A DNA stretch of 64,000 bases from Erythroxylum novogranatense (taxonomy: Eukaryota; Streptophyta; Magnoliopsida; Malpighiales; Erythroxylaceae): the NCBI GenBank assembly GCA_029891385.1, contig CM057225.1:13491060-13555059 (forward strand), read 5' to 3'. Below, one piece after another: positions 56,588 through 64,000 of the stretch. The notes under the pieces were generated by a model. It did no database searches and had not been told where the DNA came from. It saw nothing but the letters and a program-made list of their open reading frames with translations. A program made the translations under genes and the position numbers. Positions within the stretch are counted from its first letter, which is position 1; each line of letters begins with the position of its first letter.

Positions 56588-59500
56588 TGTAACATCCCAC
56601 CCTCAATTGGAAGGGTAGAATAGTAAATTGGCATATGATGGGCTAGATTGGGATTTCATAGGATTGGTCCACAGTCATATTTGTGCACATGAAATTACTG
56701 TGCATGCATACATGATATTCCCGGTTTGCGTGCCTAAGATAATTTTATTGGCATTAACGTGGTTAATGGGTTTGAAAAATTATTCGAGTCGCCATAAATT
56801 GTTTTCTATTTTAAGGGATTTTAGGAATTTTTCGGGTTCTTGCCCGATGAAAAAATTCCAACCGATCGATCGAGTGACTTTCTCTGTATTAAAAGGACCG
56901 CTTAATGGCGTTGAATTATGGAATAAATAATTGTGGGAATTGTTATAGGACCATTAGCATATGTTGGATTAAGATTAAATGAGATTAGTGTTATGATTAA
57001 CTTATGTTGATTAAGTTCATTTTGTCTTGTTCAAAAGAAAATGCCAAGTGTCCCACCTATTTAAGGCTTTTGTCTTCTTCTTCTCCTTGATTTCGTGGAT
57101 TCACATTATATAGGTGAGAAAAGAAGAGTTCTAGCTCATTTTCACTCCATCATCCAAACTCCCATATCTTCCATCTCCATCGATTTTTCTTGTTTTCTTC
57201 TTCTTCTTTAAGTTACTTCCTTCCACCTTGAGAACCTCCCTTACATGTATACAAGTTACCTTCTTTTCATGATAATAAACTCCTTGTGTGAGGATTAGAA
57301 AGTAGAGAAAGTGGTGTAGTATTGAAGAGAGAAAAGCTTGAATTAGGTAAGTTGTATTGTTAAGCTTTAATTAAGGTTTGATTATGAATTTATGAATCAT
57401 GGTAGTTAGAAACATGGAATGGGAGATATGGTATGTTTATTATGTTTATTGATGCCTTAAATAGATGATAATTATTGCTTGAATTAATGGGTATAAGATT
57501 AGGATTAGTTATGAATTGAAAGTAGGATGAGTGATGAATGGTTTTAGCTTGATTGTAATTGCATTTTGATGATGAATTGTGCATAGGAATTGAGGAATTA
57601 ATGCTGCCAACTTTTGTGTAAGTATACAAATAAATGTTGTGTTGAGTTTGTGGCTGAATTGGAGGTGTAAATGAAGGTATATTAATGTAGGTAAAGTGAT
57701 AGAATGGAAGAGGATGAGATATAGATGAAATCTGAAAAATTTGGTGTTTAACCTAGTGAAATGTTTTGATCATAACTAATTGTGTAGGTGAGAAAATGAG
57801 GTGGGGTTTCTTCCCAATTAAACTTTGGTTTGTTGGCTACATTTTTGTGTGAAATAGGTGTTGTCCAATTTTAGCTGTAAGAGGGTGAAATATGGCCTGG
57901 AAAGTTACTGCTGGAAATGATGTGAACAGTATCCGGATTTATAACCTATGAGTTTTGAAAATTTTTCTAAATTAATTGAGAAGGAAATAGGAAAAATGGA
58001 CTAAATGGAAGTTTAAGCCTATTCAGTTAGCTTTCCAATTCCACTGATTTTGCAATTTTTTGATATGTATAGTAGGAGTTATGGACTAATAACTATTGGC
58101 TGTTTTAATGCATTGAATGAAACCTAGTTGAAATGGTAGATTTGGTGTACATTCTGATTTGGAGGGATTTTAGTAATTTGTGTGAACTGAATTGGTGTTA
58201 GGGATCTACTGAAGAGTTTTATAAGACAAATCTATCTTGAAAATGGTATATGGCATATAAGTTTTAGAGATCTGATGTGGGAGTTATGGATTTTCAAAAT
58301 CTGAACCTGCATTAGGATGTTAACAGCTGATCATGACAGAAACTTGTATAACAGATTTGAAATTGTTAGAGATCTAATTGGATGTTGAGTTCTTCATGAA
58401 AATTGAAGTTTGAGATCTTATCTTTTCAGGGATATAAGGTAGTGAATTTGGTGATATTTGTGCTAAGAGATATACTGTTGTGAAATGTGCTGTTCAGATT
58501 GGGAAAATTCTGAGGGCTGATGCTTTGGTGAATTGTTTGACATAGTTAGCAAGTGAATCTGATTTTGGGTTGTTCATGAAAGTTGTAGATAACGTTGTGA
58601 TCTTACTGCCTTATTTATTGTGTAATTGTTGACTGAAGAATCAGAGAGTTACTGAATTTGCAATGTACTGCCCTGTTTTGATAGGTTTTGAGTGGGCCGT
58701 AGGTTTGATTGGATTTTTAACACCCTTAGGGGTGAAATTGATTTTATGGTCTTCTTGAGAATTGTAGAGGGTTTCATTATCTTTCCAACAAGGTATAGTT
58801 TGCATTTTCTGAAATGTGTAGAAAGGGATATGATAGATTAAATTTTGGTTAGAAATCAGGAAAACAAAGAAGGAAATAAGGGTTATACATTTAATGTGAA
58901 TTTTGGTTTCTTTCGTGAATAACTCTTCCGTCCGACGTCCGATTGACCTGATTCTTGAGGCATCGGATTCATAGAATATTGAATTTCATTTTCTAAGAGA
59001 TTCGGAATTTTTAGACGGGAAATTGACGTGGGTCTGGATAAGGATCTGTTTAATTAATTGGGGACCTATAGAGGTCCAAATTGCGCACCGTCAGCGCCAA
59101 TAGGTTTCTAATTTTTAGACGGATTTATATGATGGAAAAAATGGGATTAGGGACGGGAATATCATGATCATGCATTGTGCACCTTCTAAGTATTACATGT
59201 GCATTCTGAAATAGTTCTGATTGAACAATTGATAATGTATGTATACTGTCACTGTTATAGAGTCACACTTGGAGCGTCGGTCCACCGACGTCACTGAGAC
59301 GGCCAGATTTTGGCTCGAAAATATAGGTGAGTAATCTAGTTGGTTCCTCAACCTTTATATGTTTAATATTTTGCAATTTTGCCATGTGGAGATAATGGAG
59401 GGTTATGTGTGTTTGATTTTGACTGATTTTGGACCGTAGGTGTCTGAAATATGTGGAATGTGATATCGAAGTGCTATTTGTGTGTAACTATGCATGGGTG

Positions 59501-60496
59501 CTTCAATGGAATAATTTGTGAATATGAAATTTATTAGTGATTGAATTACCGGACCGAAGGTCCGAAGGAATGGGAATTGGTCTTTGAAATGTAAAATGTC
59601 GGTGAATGTGAATTGGAACATGTACATTGCATGCATAAAAGTATGATCGATAAAGGCGATTGTAACCGAACACCACCGTATCGGGGCATATCACGCCTAA
59701 CGATATAAGAGCTTTCACCAACGCACGTGACCTCAGTCCAACGTATTCAGAGCCTCAGGCTCAATGTACCAGGGCTTCAAGCTCAATGTTTTCAGAGCCA
59801 CTGGCTCAACGCAATGTGCCCGTCACTGGGACAGTTTCAGGCGCACGGTCACAACAATGAAATGAAAATGAAAAGTGTCACATGTGCACTGCATCTATAA
59901 ATGATTGAATATAAATTGTATTAAAGGCGAAACGCCTTACATTTGAGAAATGTGATTGTATGTATTATTTAGTAAATTGATTGAATATGCATGAGTTGAG
60001 TGAACCATCGATGATGGTTTCTCACTGAGTTCGCAAAACTCACCCAAAATTTGCAATTATTTTCAGACTCGAAGAATACCCGTTAGGCAACGGGCGATAA
60101 CGTTGTTGGGTATTGAAGTAGAAGAGATCGGGATCGCCAAATCGCATTAGTGTCCAATAGAATTGTATTCCAAAATGACTAATTGTATGTGTAATGGGCC
60201 AATGTGGTTCTGCTTTGTACATAAAATGGTTATTGTAATTTATGGTTGACCATTTGTAATAATCAGAATCGATTGTATTAATCGAAAATGTTTATCTATG
60301 CATGTTGATGCAAATTGTCTCATGTGTTCAGCATACGAGTGTAAATGAAAGAAAAGGAAATGGCTCGATGGAATGAATGTTTGAAAAAAAACTTATACCG
60401 AAGTTTCGACCGAGTGATGTAGCATGCCACCTCGCGGGCACGGACTCGGATATCACCATTGATGTCGGGTTCGGTCACGCGGAATGGGGTGTTACA
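56588..60496 (+). repeat. 3.9-kb LTR of a plus-strand element
   Basis: Begins TGTAACATCCC and ends GGGGTGTTACA, with terminal inverted repeat TGTAACA/TGTTACA, and is followed by a PBS-like sequence. It carries CTCACTGAGTTCGCAAAACTCACCC near 60022 and the reverse complement of TCAATCGGA at 58938, both shared with the other gypsy LTRs. A TATA-like CTATTTAAGGC at 57057 is a candidate promoter. No coding region. Confidence 0.82.
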
Positions 60497-60502
60497 TTTA
60501 GG

Positions 60503-60514
60503 TGGTATCGAGCC
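60503..60514 (+). other. Primer-binding site of the 3.9-kb LTR element
   Basis: TGGTATCGAGCC, six bases after the LTR end. It equals the initiator tRNA-Met complement with one A missing. Confidence 0.7.
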
Positions 60515-63500
60515 CAAGAGTACGTAATGTATCCGGGCACGACCGAACATAGGTGCATGTATTTGAGTCGTGTCATTGCGATCGTGGCAATCGATCCCTA
60601 GTTTGAGTCGACGGTAGAAATCCTACGTGTGCATACGTGTCAAGTGACTAGGTGAGAGAAAAGTGAGATCGTGTTAGAGGGTGAACCCCGAAAGTGTATA
60701 AACAATTAGGAAAGGAAAAGGAAAATGGATAAGGAGATTAATATTGTCTTGTGGTTAGAATGACCGTGTTGGCCTAGACGGATTAAGGAAAGAATTGATA
60801 TCAATGGATTCCTGATTAAAATGGGAATATTGTGGTGATAGAAAACGAATATGTCAGAATCGGGAGAGGTCCACTAGAGATATGGGAAGCATATCTTGGT
60901 TATAGTAGGCCTAAGTGAGATTAAAAGTCCGGATGATTAGGTAATTACAGCTCTGATCGTATTTGTCATGAAATAGGAAATATTGGCCCGAGTAAAGTAT
61001 AGATGATCCGATCAGCATATATTGGTTCACTTTGCATTTGTGTAAGATATCGAGATAATATAGGCAAACAATGATAGCGAGATTGTACCAAGAATAGGTT
61101 ATATTGTAACGGTCTACTTGGACCGAAAGAACTGAAAGAGCAAGGTGCCTAGTGCCTAGTGCCTAGTAGAGTGAGAAAAGTAGACATGGTGAGATAAAAG
61201 TGTACAGATAAACTGAAAAGAACTCGTGAAACAGAATGATCTTGAACGATAAGTGTGAGACTGAAATGGTTATGCGAATTTTGGTGCTAAGAGTTTGAAA
61301 ATCAGTATAATAAGATCATAAGGGAAAATGACAGACTGACAATTTCTACTGATTGTATATCGGGAAATTCTGAATTGGTTGAAAAGACGTATATGGATAC
61401 AGAAATGGTAAATGGATGGGTAAATAGATAGAGATACAATGGAGTTGCATCAGTGATTTTGTCGTGTTTTGGGTACTGTAAATGCCCTATCATAGATTGT
61501 TTGAGGATAATAAAGAGAGACGTAGCATTAATGTGATGACATTGTATAAGCCAAGTGGATATGACCTTGAGGAGGTCAAGCTGACACATAAATGATATGA
61601 GAATGAAAAAAAGGAAAAAAAAAACAAGGATAGCGATATATGAAAAGAGTTGTCACATTTAAGTCGATTTACTATTGGGAGTATCTATTGGACAGTAAGG
61701 TTGATCATGATTCATAAAACGTATGTGAATGATACATGGAAATCATGGAGGAGATAATCAGTGAATGATTAAATACGTGCTTCTATGAGTGGCTATAAGT
61801 GTAAAGTTTATATTAGGTTAAAGTAAGACATAGGAGGACTGAATGTACCTGTATGAGAGGAAATGAAAAATGATTCTGGTATCAGTCATTTAGTTGAGGA
61901 CGAGTATAAACGGAAAGGAGTTCTGAGCAAGTCTGAATTGTATAAGTTACGAATTGGTTTCTTGATCATGAAATAAGTTCTACTGAGGTGTAGAGTACGG
62001 AATAAGTGGTAAAGAAAGTGTTTATGTGACTGTCACAAGGAACCTTAGTGTAAGGAATGTTATGATCTTTTAATTATGGCACCAAATTGTTCTTATTGGG
62101 ATAGTGAGTATAGTGGAATTGAGCTTTTTAAGACATTACAAACTATTGAAAAACAATTAGGGACACTAATTGGCTGATGAGACTTTCGTGAACAGTATAA
62201 AGATGGTAGCAAGACTAATGGCCAAACGAAAAGAAGTATGGACGAAATCAAAAGTGAAATTGAGGTTATCATGATCATGTGTACGGAAATGTAAAGTATC
62301 CAATAACATGAGTGGAAGTTTTATTTGAGGTGATCCTATTGCTATGTGAAGCGAATAGAGCTCCATTGGAAAAGCAAAACTGTAAAGTAGTCCCGAACTG
62401 TAATGTGGAATACTCAAATGAAGTGAAAATTGATGGAAGTCCAATTACGTATGATTAGGTATTATATATATAGATATATCGATGTGGATGACAGAAATCG
62501 ATTGAAAAGAGAAATGAATAGAGACAAGACGTCCTAAAGGAAACCGATAATGACATGATGTAGTGTTATCTTCATAAAGGGGTTACAAATACACTAATTG
62601 TGGATGAATGAATTGAATGATGTTTGGCAATGTATGGAAAAGTTTAAGAGGAATGATGCAAAGTAAGCAAATGGTAGTGACTATGATTATAGACGGAATG
62701 TGTTTGAAAGAATTGAACAAAGAAAAGTAAAATGAACTATATGAATTATTGACGAATTTGATATCACGATAAGCATACCTTTGAGAGTGGACAATGTGTT
62801 GAATCAAACATAATGTTAAAACGGTATAAGATAAATTGAAGTGACTTTGATAAATGGTATGGGTGTCATGATCGCGATTGAAAGTCTCGGAGATCAGATT
62901 CCTATAAGGATACACCGTGTTTATTCGAGGAAAGAGACGGGTATAAATGACTACTATAATCGACAATTCGAACCGAATGACATTTCTAACTAGTGAATGA
63001 TAAGGCTGCAAGGAATAGATTAATTCCAGATATTGGGATTTTCAAAGAATGTCAAGTAGATTATGGGTTCGGAAATTGAGAGACCGAATAAAGGTAAGAA
63101 TGGTTAAGAGTGCAAGAGTTACAAGGTGAGTCCTATAAGGAGTCCGAATATGCAGTGAAGTCGAAAAACGATCTTGAATGATTCATAGAAGAAGTATGTG
63201 TGCAGACAAAAAGTGATAGAACAAGAAAGTGAACAATGGGCTAGACATTCTAGTAGGTATATGCGAAAGGTGAATTGTCTAACTATGGGTATAGAATGAA
63301 GTGATTATTGATTCGAGTGCTTCTAAGTTTGAATGTTCAACAGAAAAAAATGTTTAAGTGGTTTGGGTTTCACGGGATTATGATCGTATTATAAAGTTCG
63401 ATTCTTCGCTACATCGCACAATTGTTTAACAGAGTCAAAGACCATAATGGCTTTGAGACTGTGATGGTGAAACAAAGGAACTCAGGAAATCTGAATGGGT

Positions 63501-64000
63501 TAGTGGAGGTGGAACCGGATAGGACAAATGAAATAGAGTAAAATACTTATCTGAATAGAGTGTGTGAACATTATAGAACAGTGAATTGTCCAAGGAGAGT
63601 TGCATTTGAACTAAGAGTCAATGGATTATAAAGAATGACTGTATTAGGTAAATTATCACTGGTTATAGCGATATGGCGCTACATGTCACTGTATGGGTAC
63701 CAAAGGAAAGTGAATCGTCGGGGACGAGATGAAGGAGGTTATGGTAAGTTGTACTCAATGGAATACGAATTAGACTGCATGGTACTAGAGAAAAAGGCTA
63801 TTGGATGGGCAAAACGTGATGAGTGAATAGGTTCGGAAAGAATGTACTGAGTCATAGCTCTGGAAATGGCAAGTGAGATAGTTAAGATAGTGAGATCACC
63901 AACTGACAGCCGTGTTAAGTCCGTCTACTGTGATTAGTGATAATGAGTTAGCCAAATTAGTAACTGAACAACTGACTGAATATGGTTACAGTGACCTTTC
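60515..64000 (+). mobile_element. Internal region of the 3.9-kb LTR element, apparently non-coding (LARD-like)
   Basis: At least 3.5 kb following the PBS. The plus strand is poor in C and rich in A and G. The longest ORF is 142 codons, on the minus strand, and has no family features. I found no gag, protease, RT, RNase H or integrase motif in any frame. Large LTRs with a PBS and a long non-coding internal domain define LARD-type non-autonomous elements. The second LTR would lie beyond the window, so this is provisional; a badly decayed gag/pol is the alternative. Confidence 0.5.

Noticed and set aside
62583..63011. 142-codon minus-strand ORF in the LARD-like interior
   Set aside because: No recognisable motif, composition reflects the strand bias of the DNA, and no second supporting frame.

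Overview
This is nuclear DNA of a flowering plant, most likely a eudicot. It has one intron-containing plant gene with GT-AG introns, and almost everything else is plant retrotransposon sequence: L1-type LINE, Ty1/copia including Sirevirus-like elements with an extra envelope-like ORF, Ty3/gypsy chromovirus with a chromodomain, and an endogenous pararetrovirus fragment. No bacterial operons, rRNA, tRNA or CRISPR arrays were seen. I cannot name the species.

Layout. About 83-5950 (+): a decayed L1-type LINE. 5950-8258: AT-rich DNA without a gene. 8259-11945 (+): the only host gene recognised, a five-coding-exon NPGR1-like gene for a TPR calmodulin-binding protein, with a probable TATA box, a 5'-leader intron and small upstream ORFs. 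12770-15260 (-): a copia pol fragment truncated at both ends. 15261-51758: a nest of retrotransposons. 51760-53170 (-): a decayed Caulimoviridae-like RT/RNase H fragment. 53183-56587: an LTR-like block. 56588-60496 (+): a 3.9-kb LTR with a primer-binding site, followed to the window end by at least 3.4 kb of apparently non-coding internal sequence, as in a LARD-type non-autonomous element.

The nest can be ordered from target-site duplications read directly. A minus-strand Sirevirus-like element (A) has its 5' LTR at 50709-51758 and a truncated 3' LTR at 15261-16238. Into its envelope-like gene went a plus-strand Sirevirus-like element (B, 17632-42965, duplication ATGTG). Into the 5' LTR of B went a complete Tekay-like gypsy chromovirus (C, 17830-29003, minus strand, duplication CGAAG) and a related solo LTR (D, 29286-33825, duplication ATAAA/ATTAA). 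D was itself hit by a 1426-bp solo LTR (E, 32120-33545, duplication CCTTT). Separately, another gypsy solo LTR (F, 44443-46592, duplication CACAT) interrupts the pol gene of A. Removing C and D rebuilds a 5' LTR of 1045 bp, against 1044 bp for the 3' LTR of B, which independently confirms the boundaries.

All coding elements are broken by stops, frameshifts or lost catalytic residues. I found no convincing new multi-gene system. The least expected signals are a CpG-dense array of short perfect palindromes in LTR F with paired changes that keep the symmetry, the same slot filled with different palindromes in gypsy LTRs C and D, the pararetrovirus fossil, and the giant-LTR element without visible coding capacity.
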